NCBI GenBank assembly: GCA_964346495.1
Contig: CAYFUW010000045.1
Coordinates: 1-16,536 of the forward strand
Origin: JBGZFC01 sp964346495
GTDB taxonomy: Bacteria; Bacteroidota; Bacteroidia; Bacteroidales; Dysgonomonadaceae
DNA length: 16,536 bases
Direction of reading: 5' to 3'
This document shows positions 5,772-13,615 of this stretch, one piece after another. The position numbers and the translations under genes were made by a program. Each line of letters opens with the position of its first letter. Within the stretch, counting starts at the first letter, position 1. Under the pieces are notes generated by a model. That model saw only the letters and a program-made list of their open reading frames with translations. It had not been told where the DNA came from and made no database searches.

Positions 5772-7439
5772 TTAGCTAAGTCCTTCAATTTCACCATCGA
5801 TAATATCAATTCGTTTGGCTTGTGGGTCAGCTGGAAGTCCCGGCATACGCATCATTTCACCTGCAATAGCCACGATAAATTCTGAACCCTGGTTGATAAC
5901 CAAATCGTTGATTTTCAATCTGAAGTCTTTCGCCACACCATATGCTTTCGGGTCAGCCGAGAATGAATATTGTGTTTTAGCGATACAAACCGGGAACTTT
6001 TCTAAGTTGGTACCAATAATACCTTTAAGTTTTTTAATCGCTTTCTCACTTAATACCACATCGCGTGCACCATAGATAGATGTTGCAATTTTTGTGATTT
6101 TTGTTTCGATATCGTCATTATCGTCATAAGTAAATTTCAATTCTTTCGAAGGATTATTTTCGATAGTCTCTACAACTGTTTTTGCAAGTTCTACAGCACC
6201 CTCTCCACCTTCAGCAAAAGCTTTGTTAACTGCAAATGGTACGTTTTTCTTTTTACAGAATTCTCTTACGATATCAATTTCTTCTTCTGTATCGAAATAG
6301 AAGTGGTTGAAAGCAACAACTACCGATTGTCCAAAGTTTGCAAGGTTATCCAAATGTTTTTCTAAGTTTTCCAAACCTTTGCGTAAGCCTTGTGCATCGG
6401 GTTTTTTAATTTCTTGTTCGGGTGTGCCACCATGCATCTTCAATCCTTGCAATGTAACAACAATAACTGTTAGTTTTGGACGAAGACCACTTTTGCGACA
6501 TTTGATATTGAAGAATTTTTCAGCGCCTAAGTCAGCACCAAAACCTGCTTCAGTAATAACGTAGTCACCATACGACATTGCCATTTTTGTTGCTAATACC
6601 GAGTTACAACCGTGTGCAATGTTAGCGAAAGGTCCACCGTGTACAAAAGCTGCAGTGTTTTCTGTAGTTTGTACCAGGTTTGGATGGATAGCGTCTTTCA
6701 TTAGAACTGTGATAGCACCTGCAACGCCCAAATCTTTAACTGTAAATGGTTGACCATCCATTGTGTAGCCAAGCAATATATTCTCGATACGACGACGCAA
6801 ATCATCTTCATTTTCCGCCAGGCAAAGAATAGCCATCAACTCTGAAGCTGCTGTAATATCGAATCCTGCCTCTTGCGGAACACCGTTTGCAGAACCGTTC
6901 AATCCGGTTGTAATATAACGCAAGCTGCGGTCGTTAACATCAAGAACACGTTTCCAAAGAACTTCTTTCAGAGCTTTTGAGCATCCGCGATTGCGATAGA
7001 TATAGTTGTCTAAAAGTGCTGAAATTGTATTGTGTGCAGTTGTTACAGCGTGGAAGTCTCCTGTGAAGTGAAGGTTGATGTTTTCCATTGGCAAAACTTG
7101 TGCATATCCACCACCTGCAGCACCACCTTTCATACCAAAAATGGGACCTAATGAAGGCTCACGCAACGCTACAATAGCATTTTTACCAATATGATTTAAA
7201 CCTAATGACAAACCAATAGAAACGGTGGTTTTACCAACACCCGCTTTGGTAGGTGTGATAGCTGTTACAAGAATAAGATTACTATCATTTATCTTATCTT
7301 TATTTAATAGGCTGATAGGTGTTTTTGCCATATATCTACCAAAACTGTGAACTTCGTCACGTGGAATTCCAAGTTTTTCGGCAACATCTTTTACCTTAAT
7401 AAGAGATGCTTCTCTTGCAATTTGAATGTCTGATTTCAT
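5772..7439 (-). CDS. fhs: Formate-tetrahydrofolate ligase
   Basis: Catalyses ATP-dependent joining of formate to tetrahydrofolate to give 10-formyl-THF, feeding purine and fMet-tRNA synthesis in the cytosol. The ATP-binding loop TPTKAGVGKTT is at residues 63-72. Characteristic stretches EPSLGPIFGMKGGAAGGGYAQ, NLHFTGDFHAVTTAHN, GFGADLGAEKFFNIKCR and MPGLPADPQA near the end follow in order. I chose the ATG at 7437-7439, giving 555 aa, the normal family length. An in-frame ATG at 7502 would add 21 residues (MPNNYFSNQ...) that look like translated leader and are not part of the conserved N-terminus. A -7 box lies at 7538-7545. The gene stands alone, convergent with the metallophosphoesterase, with the shared terminator at 5714-5747. 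Confidence 0.97.
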   Translation of the reverse strand: MKSDIQIAREASLIKVKDVAEKLGIPRDEVHSFGRYMAKTPISLLNKDKINDSNLILVTAITPTKAGVGKTTVSIGLSLGLNHIGKNAIVALREPSLGPIFGMKGGAAGGGYAQVLPMENINLHFTGDFHAVTTAHNTISALLDNYIYRNRGCSKALKEVLWKRVLDVNDRSLRYITTGLNGSANGVPQEAGFDITAASELMAILCLAENEDDLRRRIENILLGYTMDGQPFTVKDLGVAGAITVLMKDAIHPNLVQTTENTAAFVHGGPFANIAHGCNSVLATKMAMSYGDYVITEAGFGADLGAEKFFNIKCRKSGLRPKLTVIVVTLQGLKMHGGTPEQEIKKPDAQGLRKGLENLEKHLDNLANFGQSVVVAFNHFYFDTEEEIDIVREFCKKKNVPFAVNKAFAEGGEGAVELAKTVVETIENNPSKELKFTYDDNDDIETKITKIATSIYGARDVVLSEKAIKKLKGIIGTNLEKFPVCIAKTQYSFSADPKAYGVAKDFRLKINDLVINQGSEFIVAIAGEMMRMPGLPADPQAKRIDIIDGEIEGLS

Positions 7440-7537
7440 TTTTTTAATTTTAAAATATGATTTTTTTATTATAAATTGATTTGAAAAATAATTATTTGGC
7501 AAGCATTAGAATTCTATTATAAATCAGCTGGTTAAGT

Positions 7538-7545
7538 CAAAGATA
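7538..7545 (-). promoter_or_regulatory. -7 box of the fhs promoter
   Basis: TATCTTTG on the - strand is a perfect TAnnTTTG, giving a 5' leader of ~90 nt to the ATG at 7439. No clear -33 TTTG was found. Its position upstream of 7502 does not rule out the longer start, but protein similarity does. Confidence 0.5.
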
Positions 7546-7571
7546 AATCTGTTTCTTATAATGAAATGCTA

Positions 7572-7847
7572 TTACTTGTTTTTATCTTTAAAAAATTTGC
7601 GATATACCCACCAGGCACAAAGTACGCTTCCTAACGTACCGCCAACGGTGAGAATAAATGCTTCCCAACCTATATTAACAAAGTTATTAACTATTTGTTT
7701 GTTTCCGCCTACCGAAATGCCGAGAAAAAATAGCAAAGCCATAATGACTATGGTCAGTAGGGTACCGATATGTTTTACGATTTTAGAGTTTCGCAAAAGA
7801 TATCCGGCAACAATTCCAAGAATTATAAAGGCAAAAATTGATAGCAT
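7572..7847 (-). CDS. LysO/DUF340-type membrane protein, N-terminal half only
   Basis: A 91-aa membrane protein with three hydrophobic spans (residues ~2-18, 24-46, 56-82). The segment LLFFLGISVGGNKQIVNNF, followed by WEAFILTVGGTLGSVLCAW, matches the N-terminal domain of the lysine exporter LysO (E. coli YbjE, about 300 aa). In many Bacteroidales the exporter is split into a ~90-aa gene like this one and an adjacent ~200-aa gene carrying the rest. Here the neighbours are fhs on one side and a repeat plus rlmL on the other, so the partner is absent from this window. It may lie elsewhere or be lost. Family assignment is by eye and moderate. Confidence 0.7.
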   Translation of the reverse strand: MLSIFAFIILGIVAGYLLRNSKIVKHIGTLLTIVIMALLFFLGISVGGNKQIVNNFVNIGWEAFILTVGGTLGSVLCAWWVYRKFFKDKNK

Positions 7848-7879
7848 AGTAAATTTTCTACAAAAATAAAAGAAATAGG

Positions 7880-7887
7880 CAAATATA
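7880..7887 (-). promoter_or_regulatory. -7 box upstream of the LysO-like gene
   Basis: TATATTTG on the - strand matches TAnnTTTG and is 33 nt from the ATG at 7847. No good -33 box was seen. Confidence 0.45.
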
Positions 7888-7910
7888 AAAAATATGTAGG
7901 TCTGTTTTTG

Positions 7911-8102
7911 TTAGATGCAAGACACAAGAGCCAAGATAAAAGGCTGTTTATTTTCGATTTAGATAAATTGTGGATTTGGGAAGTTATTCATCGAAGAATT
8001 GTAGAGACGCGGCATGCCGCGTCTCTACAAATAGCCAATAATCAACATCTACTCATAACTAATAAAAATCTTTTTGTCTTGGCTCTTGTATCTTTTGTCT
8101 AA
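7911..8102. mobile_element. 192-bp MITE-like repeat with inverted ends
   Basis: The outer ~31 bp (7911-7941 and 8072-8102) are imperfect inverted repeats, about 25 of 31 matching. Both begin TTAGA and share the core ACAAGAGCCAAGA. The centre carries a perfect 32-bp palindrome (7999-8030). It encodes nothing. Half of a related copy lies at 14991-15050. Its right end abuts the rlmL promoter. Such short palindromic units are typical dispersed intergenic repeats in Bacteroidetes. Confidence 0.65.
7999..8030. repeat. 32-bp perfect palindrome
   Basis: The half-site TTGTAGAGACGCGGCA is followed directly by its exact reverse complement, centred on GCATGC. To my knowledge, closely similar GTAGAGACG...CGTCTCTAC palindromes are common dispersed repeats in Bacteroidetes and cyanobacteria. 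It is GC-rich compared with the AT-rich sequence around it and could extrude as a cruciform or act as a terminator-like stem. Confidence 0.85.
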
Positions 8103-8113
8103 AAAATTGTGCT

Positions 8114-8121
8114 TATCTTTG
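8114..8121 (+). promoter_or_regulatory. -7 box of the rlmL-type gene
   Basis: TATCTTTG is a perfect TAnnTTTG, 23 nt upstream of the ATG at 8145. The nearest upstream TTTG (8094-8097) is inside the terminal repeat of the 7911-8102 element, with a 16-nt gap that is shorter than the usual ~19. The repeat may therefore supply the -33 region. Confidence 0.5.
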
Positions 8122-8144
8122 CACCAAAATTTATATCTGATTAG

Positions 8145-9713
8145 ATGAATAGTTCTGAAAAATTCCCGCTAATTGCCAAAACTATGGCAGAATTGGAAGA
8201 TGTGCTTGCTGAAGAGTTGATAGCTTTAGGTGCCGACGATATGGAAATTGGTACACGTATGGTCTCATTTACAGGCGATAAGGCACTGATGTATAAAGCA
8301 AACTTGCATTGTCGTACAGCATTGCGCATTTTAAAACCTATATACAACTTTAAAGCTGAAAATGCCGATGAGGTGTATGAAGAGCTCAAAAAGTTGAATT
8401 GGGAAGATTACCTTTCGTTAGATAAAACATTCGCAATAGATGCAGTTGTCTTTTCGCATATTTTCCACCACTCTAAATTTGTGGCTTACAGGGTGAAAGA
8501 TGCCATTGCCGATTGGTTTAACGAGCGATACGAAAAACGTCCGTCGGTAAGTGTGACGAATCCCGATATCGTGCTGAATATTCACATTGCACACAACAAA
8601 TGTACACTTTCGCTCGATAGTTCGGGTGAGTCGTTGCACAAGCGCGGTTATCGTCAGGGACAAGGCGATGCGCCACTTAACGAAGTGTTGGCTGCTGGCA
8701 TGATTTTGAAGTCGGGTTGGCGCGGAGAATCGGCTTTTGTTGACCCGATGTGCGGTTCGGGAACTTTGTTGATAGAGGCTGCAATGATTGCGTTGGGAAT
8801 CCCGCCCGGAATTCATCGTGAACATTTCGGTTTTGAAAAGTGGACCGATTTCGATGCAGAACTATTTAGCGATATCTACAACGATGAGAGCAGCTCACGT
8901 GAATTTAACCATATGATTTACGGTTCCGATATTTCGCCGAAAATGATTTCAATTGCAGAGAAAAATATAAAAACTGCCGGATTGAAAAATTATATTAATC
9001 TTTCCGTAAAATCATTTCAAAAGTACGAAGAAGCACCTGCACCAAACGGAATTTTGATGACCAATCCGCCTTATGGTGAGCGTCTTAAAGTGGAGGATTT
9101 GGAGCAGCTGTACGATATGATTGGTGAGAGATTGAAACACGTTTTTATGGGTTATCATGCTTTCGTTTTGAGTTATCGAAAAGAGTCATTTGACAACATT
9201 GGGCTGAAACCGTTGAAACGTTATTTCCTATACAACGGTGCATTGGAGTGTGAAATGCGTGAGTATGAAATATTTGCCGGAAAACGTGAAGACCTTCCAA
9301 AACCTGCACGTCGTCGTCAGAACAGAGAGCATATGGAACGTAATTCGAGAGAAGGATATCGTCGTTCACGTCGTGTTGAGTCTGAAGGCGAAGATGTAGC
9401 AAAACAAGAGTTTAGAAAAGAGCGGGATTTTGAAAAAGGAAAAACACCGCGTCGAGATTTCGCCAAACGAGAAAGAGGTGATGAACGCCCCTTTAAACAA
9501 CGTGAACGCTCTTTTGATAATGACCGTAAACCACGAAGCGACCGCCCATTTGACAATGACCGTAAACCACGCGAGTTTAAAAGAAGAGATAACGACAGAA
9601 AATTTGACGATAAACGCGAAGGCTTTAAAAAGAGAGAGTTCGGGAAACGAGATGGCGGTTCCGATAAACGATTTGGCGATAAAAGAAATTTTAAAAGAAA
9701 GGGTGGAGAGTAG
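8145..9713 (+). CDS. rlmL: THUMP-domain 23S rRNA guanine-N2 methyltransferase (RlmL type)
   Basis: Residues ~1-160 form the ferredoxin-like plus THUMP RNA-binding region. The Rossmann methyltransferase domain follows, with SAM motif I DPMCGSGT (200-207) and catalytic motif IV NPPYGERL (307-314). In E. coli the equivalent half of RlmKL makes m2G2445 in 23S rRNA; here it stands alone without the RlmK half. Residues ~383-522 are an Arg/Lys/Asp-rich, probably disordered tail absent from the core enzyme. It includes a 12-residue repeat FDNDRKPR(S/E)... encoded by near-identical 36-bp-spaced DNA at 9513-9535 and 9549-9571. The tail probably adds RNA affinity (inference). The stop lies 4 bp from the stop of the convergent gene. 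Target site in this organism is inferred from family only. Confidence 0.88.
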   Translation: MNSSEKFPLIAKTMAELEDVLAEELIALGADDMEIGTRMVSFTGDKALMYKANLHCRTALRILKPIYNFKAENADEVYEELKKLNWEDYLSLDKTFAIDAVVFSHIFHHSKFVAYRVKDAIADWFNERYEKRPSVSVTNPDIVLNIHIAHNKCTLSLDSSGESLHKRGYRQGQGDAPLNEVLAAGMILKSGWRGESAFVDPMCGSGTLLIEAAMIALGIPPGIHREHFGFEKWTDFDAELFSDIYNDESSSREFNHMIYGSDISPKMISIAEKNIKTAGLKNYINLSVKSFQKYEEAPAPNGILMTNPPYGERLKVEDLEQLYDMIGERLKHVFMGYHAFVLSYRKESFDNIGLKPLKRYFLYNGALECEMREYEIFAGKREDLPKPARRRQNREHMERNSREGYRRSRRVESEGEDVAKQEFRKERDFEKGKTPRRDFAKRERGDERPFKQRERSFDNDRKPRSDRPFDNDRKPREFKRRDNDRKFDDKREGFKKREFGKRDGGSDKRFGDKRNFKRKGGE

Positions 9714-9717
9714 TTTG

Positions 9718-10440
9718 TTACTTTTCGAGTAATTTCTCAATTTCCGATTCACTCAAAATTTTAGTATTTGTCAATAGAAATCTGGTGTCGAGAAAACTGC
9801 CGTATTGGTTACACTCGTTTACCGCATCTCTAAGATTTGTCTGCACATCTCTATCTATGGGAAGCAGCATAAGGATAGTGAAATAGTTGTCGTGCATCTC
9901 AATTTTCTCAATCTCTATATCGCTCTGTTTCAATTGAAAATGGAACTCACGTTCAACAATCTCTTTTTGTAAGTCGGTGAACGGTTCTCGGTCGGTGGTT
10001 GTAAAAAGTGAGAAGAAACGCAACTTCTTATCCATCCCGCCCAATCCCGAAGATACATATATCTGTTGTTGTCCCGACAAATCGGAACTCAAAACTATGC
10101 GGCTGCTAATTAGCGACATAGATGCCCAGTCAGAAAGCTCAGGTTCTAAAGGACTACTCTGATAGGTTTCAATAGAGCGATAGGCAGTTACATCGGGAAT
10201 TGTGGCAAGCAGCGAAAGGCTTTGCTTCTTGCGTTCTACCGATGCATCTGACGAAAAGAGAATATCAATCTCTTCATCACGATTGAAGGGAATATTCTCA
10301 ACTCTGAGCTTTTCGAAATATCTGAAATACTTCATCTGCTCTTCAATGGGAACAGAATCTTCCAACATGTGGAAAGATTCAATACCTTGCGCCATGATGG
10401 TCTCTTGTAGTTTTTTTAACAGGTCGTAATTTTCGCTCAT
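9718..10440 (-). CDS. Conserved Bacteroidales protein of unknown function
   Basis: A 240-aa soluble, acidic protein without signal peptide or membrane span. The first ~95 residues look helical, with a short repeat-like segment (SSDASVERKKQSLSLLATI...AYRSIETY) reminiscent of HEAT-type helices. The rest is mixed alpha/beta (IYVSSGLGGMDKKLRFFSLF..., HDNYFTILMLLPIDRDV). The general look is that of an uncharacterised protein family restricted to Bacteroidales; no catalytic motif is visible. It is convergent with rlmL, with only 4 bp between stops, and divergent from dut. The perfect -7 box at 10447-10454 puts the predicted transcription start almost on the ATG, so the mRNA may be nearly leaderless, or translation may start at Met16 (10395). 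Confidence 0.8.
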   Translation of the reverse strand: MSENYDLLKKLQETIMAQGIESFHMLEDSVPIEEQMKYFRYFEKLRVENIPFNRDEEIDILFSSDASVERKKQSLSLLATIPDVTAYRSIETYQSSPLEPELSDWASMSLISSRIVLSSDLSGQQQIYVSSGLGGMDKKLRFFSLFTTTDREPFTDLQKEIVEREFHFQLKQSDIEIEKIEMHDNYFTILMLLPIDRDVQTNLRDAVNECNQYGSFLDTRFLLTNTKILSESEIEKLLEK

Positions 10441-10446
10441 ATACTA

Positions 10447-10454
10447 CAAAGATA
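10447..10454 (-). promoter_or_regulatory. -7 box immediately upstream of the unknown gene
   Basis: TATCTTTG (- strand) matches TAnnTTTG and ends only 6 nt before the ATG at 10440, implying a leader of about 0-3 nt. Confidence 0.45.
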
Positions 10455-10585
10455 TGCATTTTTTTCGTAACGGATATAGCGTTATCCTACTTTAAAAAGA
10501 GAATATTTCCTTAAATTTTATCAATTCGGTCAATAATTGCCCGAAAATGTATAAATTCGCACAATCATATAAAACAAATCAATTT

Positions 10586-11020
10586 ATGAAAATCAAGATA
10601 GTAAACAAATCAAATCATTCGTTGCCCGAATATGCCACACCTTATTCTGCAGGAATGGATTTGCGTGCAAATATTGCAGAACCTATACTGCTTAAACCGT
10701 TACAAAGAGCATTAATTCCCACAGGAATATATATTCAACTGCCCGAAGGATACGAAGCTCAGATTCGTCCGAGAAGTGGATTGGCAATCAAACATGGTAT
10801 CTCTATAGTAAATTCGCCGGGCACTATAGATGCCGATTACAGAGGCGAAATTGGTGTCATTCTTGTTAATCTCTCTTCCGAAGATTTTGTTGTGAATAAT
10901 GGAGAGAGAATCTGCCAAATGGTAATTGCAAAACATGAACATATTTCGTGGGAGCAGGTTGACGAATTAGATGAGAGTGAAAGAGGTGCAGGAGGTTTTG
11001 GACATACCGGTAAAAAATAA
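10586..11020 (+). CDS. dut: dUTP diphosphatase (dUTPase)
   Basis: Hydrolyses dUTP to dUMP and pyrophosphate, keeping uracil out of DNA and supplying dUMP for thymidylate synthesis; the family is a cytosolic trimer. All five motifs are present: SAGMDL (21-26), RPRSGLA (61-67), GTIDADYRGEIGVI (79-92), GERICQMVI (106-114) and RGAGGFGHTGKK at the C-terminus. The ATG at 10586 gives 144 aa, the usual length and a normal MKIKIVNKS start. The upstream ATG at 10547 adds 13 residues unlike the family. The motif V position usually Ser is His here (GHTG). It is the first gene of the operon; the next begins 4 nt after its stop. Confidence 0.97.
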   Translation: MKIKIVNKSNHSLPEYATPYSAGMDLRANIAEPILLKPLQRALIPTGIYIQLPEGYEAQIRPRSGLAIKHGISIVNSPGTIDADYRGEIGVILVNLSSEDFVVNNGERICQMVIAKHEHISWEQVDELDESERGAGGFGHTGKK

Positions 11021-11024
11021 AAAG

Positions 11025-12770
11025 ATGAGATATAATCAAAAACGGAATATCTGTTTTGGCACAATAACGCTTATTTTCTTTCTTTTTTCGGGAAATTTGT
11101 TCTCACAAGTTCTTCCCAAAGAATCATGGAAAAAAAATGAGGTTATCCGTCGAAAAGCGGACTACTTCTACTACGAAGCTCTTAGAGAAAAAGTAAAGGG
11201 TAATTATGCCGAAGCTTTCGATTTATTCCAATATTGCAATGCTTTAGACTCTACCAATGCAACTGTCTTGGTGGAATTGGGCGCGTATTACAGCTTTTTA
11301 GGCGATAATTCAAAGTCATATGAATACTTGAAAAAAGCGGTTGAATATTATCCCGAAAACTTCGACTTTAATATGATTTATGCCAAAATCTGCAAAGCAT
11401 TGCATATGGATATGGAGGTTGTGAGTGTTTATGAAAACATGATTGAAAAATATCCTGATAAAATTGAACTATATTACGAACTTGCAGAGGCTTATTCAAA
11501 TAGCGGCGAATTGGATAAAGCCATTAATATCTTAACAAAACTGGAAACCATAACAGGTGTTTCGGATGTTATAACCATGAACAAATTCAGGCTTTACAAC
11601 ATGATGGGTGAAAGAGATAAAATCTTCAAAGAGATGAAACAACTTATCGCGGAAAACCCATCAGATGTGAGGTACTTGATGCTAATTGGCGACCTTTATC
11701 TGGAAGATGAACAATATGATAATGCACTTACATATTTCAATAAAGTTCGGGAAATAGATCCTGACTATCCGACACTTATGACAAGTATGCTTAACTATTA
11801 TGAGAAAACTGATAATAGGCAAGCAGCTGAAGTAGAGATATCTAAAGCTGTGAATAATCCCAAAATGGAGATTGAGATGAAGATGCAGCTTGTAACACGT
11901 TATATCGATATTTTGTTGCAAAACCAAAAAGATACGAAAAATGTGAATCCGTTTTTTCAATCTTTGTTTGAGCAATATCCAAACTATTCACAACTGAATT
12001 TGTTATACGGAAATGTACTTCTGTTGCAAGAAAATCCGAAGGATGCATACAAACAGTTTGATATATATGCTGTTACAAATCCAACAAATCCAATTGGTTA
12101 CGAGCAAATGCTTCGTATAGCACTGCCGGATAGTCTGAATCAGATTGTAGATATTACCGACAGAGCAATGAAAAATATTCCGGAAGCACCACAGTTTTAT
12201 TTCTATGCAGGTTTGGCAAAATTTCTGTTAGAAGATTATGATGCGGCTCTTGAGATGTTTCAAAATGGAATTGAAAATGCGGTTTTCGACAATCCGTTTG
12301 TCGAAGCCGATTTCTATGGACAGATAGGCGATTTGTACTATCAGAAAAACGATAAAAAACTGGCTTTCGAGAATTATGAAAAATCGCTGGCACTTAATCC
12401 GCAAAATCTTCACATATTAAACAATTACAGCTATTATCTGTCAGAAGAGAATAAGCAGTTGGAAAAAGCAGAGCAGATGAGCGGAATAACTGTAAAAGCA
12501 GAACCTACAAATCCAACCTTCTTAGATACATATGGTTGGATACTGTTTAAGCAGGGTTCGTATGTGATGGCGAAAATTTATCTTCAAAAAGCAGTAGAAT
12601 ATAGCAAAGATGAAGCTTCGGCAGTGATTCACGAACATTATGGCGATGCGCTTGCCGTAACGGGAGAAATAGAAGAGGCGGTGAAGCAGTGGGAGAAAGC
12701 TAAAGAACTTGGCAGCAAATCAAAAACATTAGACCAAAAAATAGAGAAAAAAGAGTATATTGAGGAATGA
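11025..12770 (+). CDS. Secreted tetratricopeptide-repeat protein
   Basis: A 581-aa protein with a Sec signal peptide (residues 1-28, hydrophobic core CFGTITLIFFLFSG, end FSQ) and TPR helix pairs over most of its length. Clear examples are YYEALREKVKGNYAEAFDLF near the start, LMLIGDLYLEDEQYDNALTYF in the middle, and YGQIGDLYYQKNDKKLAFEN, LDTYGWILFKQGSYVMAKIY and HYGDALAVTGEIEEAVKQW near the end. It probably resides in the periplasm or at the inner face of the outer membrane as a scaffold; its partner is unknown, though the adjacent envelope genes suggest envelope assembly. The ATG at 11025, 4 nt after dut, is preferred over 10971, which would overlap dut and bury the signal peptide. It overlaps the next gene by ATGA. 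Confidence 0.9.
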   Translation: MRYNQKRNICFGTITLIFFLFSGNLFSQVLPKESWKKNEVIRRKADYFYYEALREKVKGNYAEAFDLFQYCNALDSTNATVLVELGAYYSFLGDNSKSYEYLKKAVEYYPENFDFNMIYAKICKALHMDMEVVSVYENMIEKYPDKIELYYELAEAYSNSGELDKAINILTKLETITGVSDVITMNKFRLYNMMGERDKIFKEMKQLIAENPSDVRYLMLIGDLYLEDEQYDNALTYFNKVREIDPDYPTLMTSMLNYYEKTDNRQAAEVEISKAVNNPKMEIEMKMQLVTRYIDILLQNQKDTKNVNPFFQSLFEQYPNYSQLNLLYGNVLLLQENPKDAYKQFDIYAVTNPTNPIGYEQMLRIALPDSLNQIVDITDRAMKNIPEAPQFYFYAGLAKFLLEDYDAALEMFQNGIENAVFDNPFVEADFYGQIGDLYYQKNDKKLAFENYEKSLALNPQNLHILNNYSYYLSEENKQLEKAEQMSGITVKAEPTNPTFLDTYGWILFKQGSYVMAKIYLQKAVEYSKDEASAVIHEHYGDALAVTGEIEEAVKQWEKAKELGSKSKTLDQKIEKKEYIEE

Positions 12771-13615
12771 AACAGATAGGGAAAAAAACATATATCATAT
12801 TGCTGAGTTGTGCAATGTTATTTGCTTTCTATAGTTGTAAAAGCACAAAACAAGCTATAGGTGCATATACACCTGTTGAAGAGAAAATGAATGCTCAACT
12901 TTTCTCTGATATTTTGGGCAGTTCGTTCGAATACAACACACTATCGTCAAAACTCAATCTGAATATCTCTTCCGGAAGAAGTTCGGTAAGCTCAAGAGCA
13001 AATATGCGAATAATAAAAGACAACGCTCTTCAGTTCTCTATACAACCACTGTTTGGAGTTGAGATGTTTAGAGTTCATGTTACGCCCGATACACTTATTT
13101 TGCTCGATAGAATGAACAAACAATATGTAAAGGAAGCTATTGCCGATTTGAAAAAAGATTATCCTGTCGGATTCGATTTCGAAACATTGCAAGCACTCTT
13201 TTCCAACCATATTTTTGTATCCGGAAAGCAGAATGTTGAAATTTCGGATTACACCCGTTTTCAAATTAAAAAGGACTCAAATATGCACTATTTGCTAAAA
13301 GCTACAGACGAGATTTCAGATATTGATTACTCTTTTACAGTTGATGGAAACGATAGAGTATGGTTTACTCATTTGGTACATCCCGAAAAAAAATATTCTC
13401 TGCAGTGGCAATATTTCAATTTTGAAATGGTTCAAGACAAGATGTTCCCGTCCAAAATGAATGTGTCGGCTGAAACACCAAGCCGAAAAATATCTGTAGG
13501 TGTAGATTTTTCCGATATAAAGAAAGACGAATCGTTTTCATTGTCAATTGATATTCCTGCCGGATACACTAAAAAAAGATTTGACCAGATTTTAAATGTT
13601 TTAATGTCTATTTGA
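12767..13615 (+). CDS. DUF4292-family lipoprotein
   Basis: A 282-aa protein with a type II signal peptide: basic start MKQIGKK, hydrophobic core IILLSCAMLFA, lipobox FYSC with the lipidated cysteine at residue 24. The mature part is beta-rich with LolB/LolA-like features of the DUF4292 family (LNISSGRSSVSSRANMRI..., ...SLSIDIPAGYTKKRF). LolB-like folds bind acyl chains, so lipoprotein or lipid handling is possible but unproven. Residues after the cysteine (KSTK) lack the acidic surface-export signal of Bacteroidetes, so the protein probably faces the periplasm. Its start overlaps the TPR stop by 4 nt and its TGA overlaps the next ATG by 1 nt, indicating translational coupling. Confidence 0.88.
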   Translation: MKQIGKKTYIILLSCAMLFAFYSCKSTKQAIGAYTPVEEKMNAQLFSDILGSSFEYNTLSSKLNLNISSGRSSVSSRANMRIIKDNALQFSIQPLFGVEMFRVHVTPDTLILLDRMNKQYVKEAIADLKKDYPVGFDFETLQALFSNHIFVSGKQNVEISDYTRFQIKKDSNMHYLLKATDEISDIDYSFTVDGNDRVWFTHLVHPEKKYSLQWQYFNFEMVQDKMFPSKMNVSAETPSRKISVGVDFSDIKKDESFSLSIDIPAGYTKKRFDQILNVLMSI

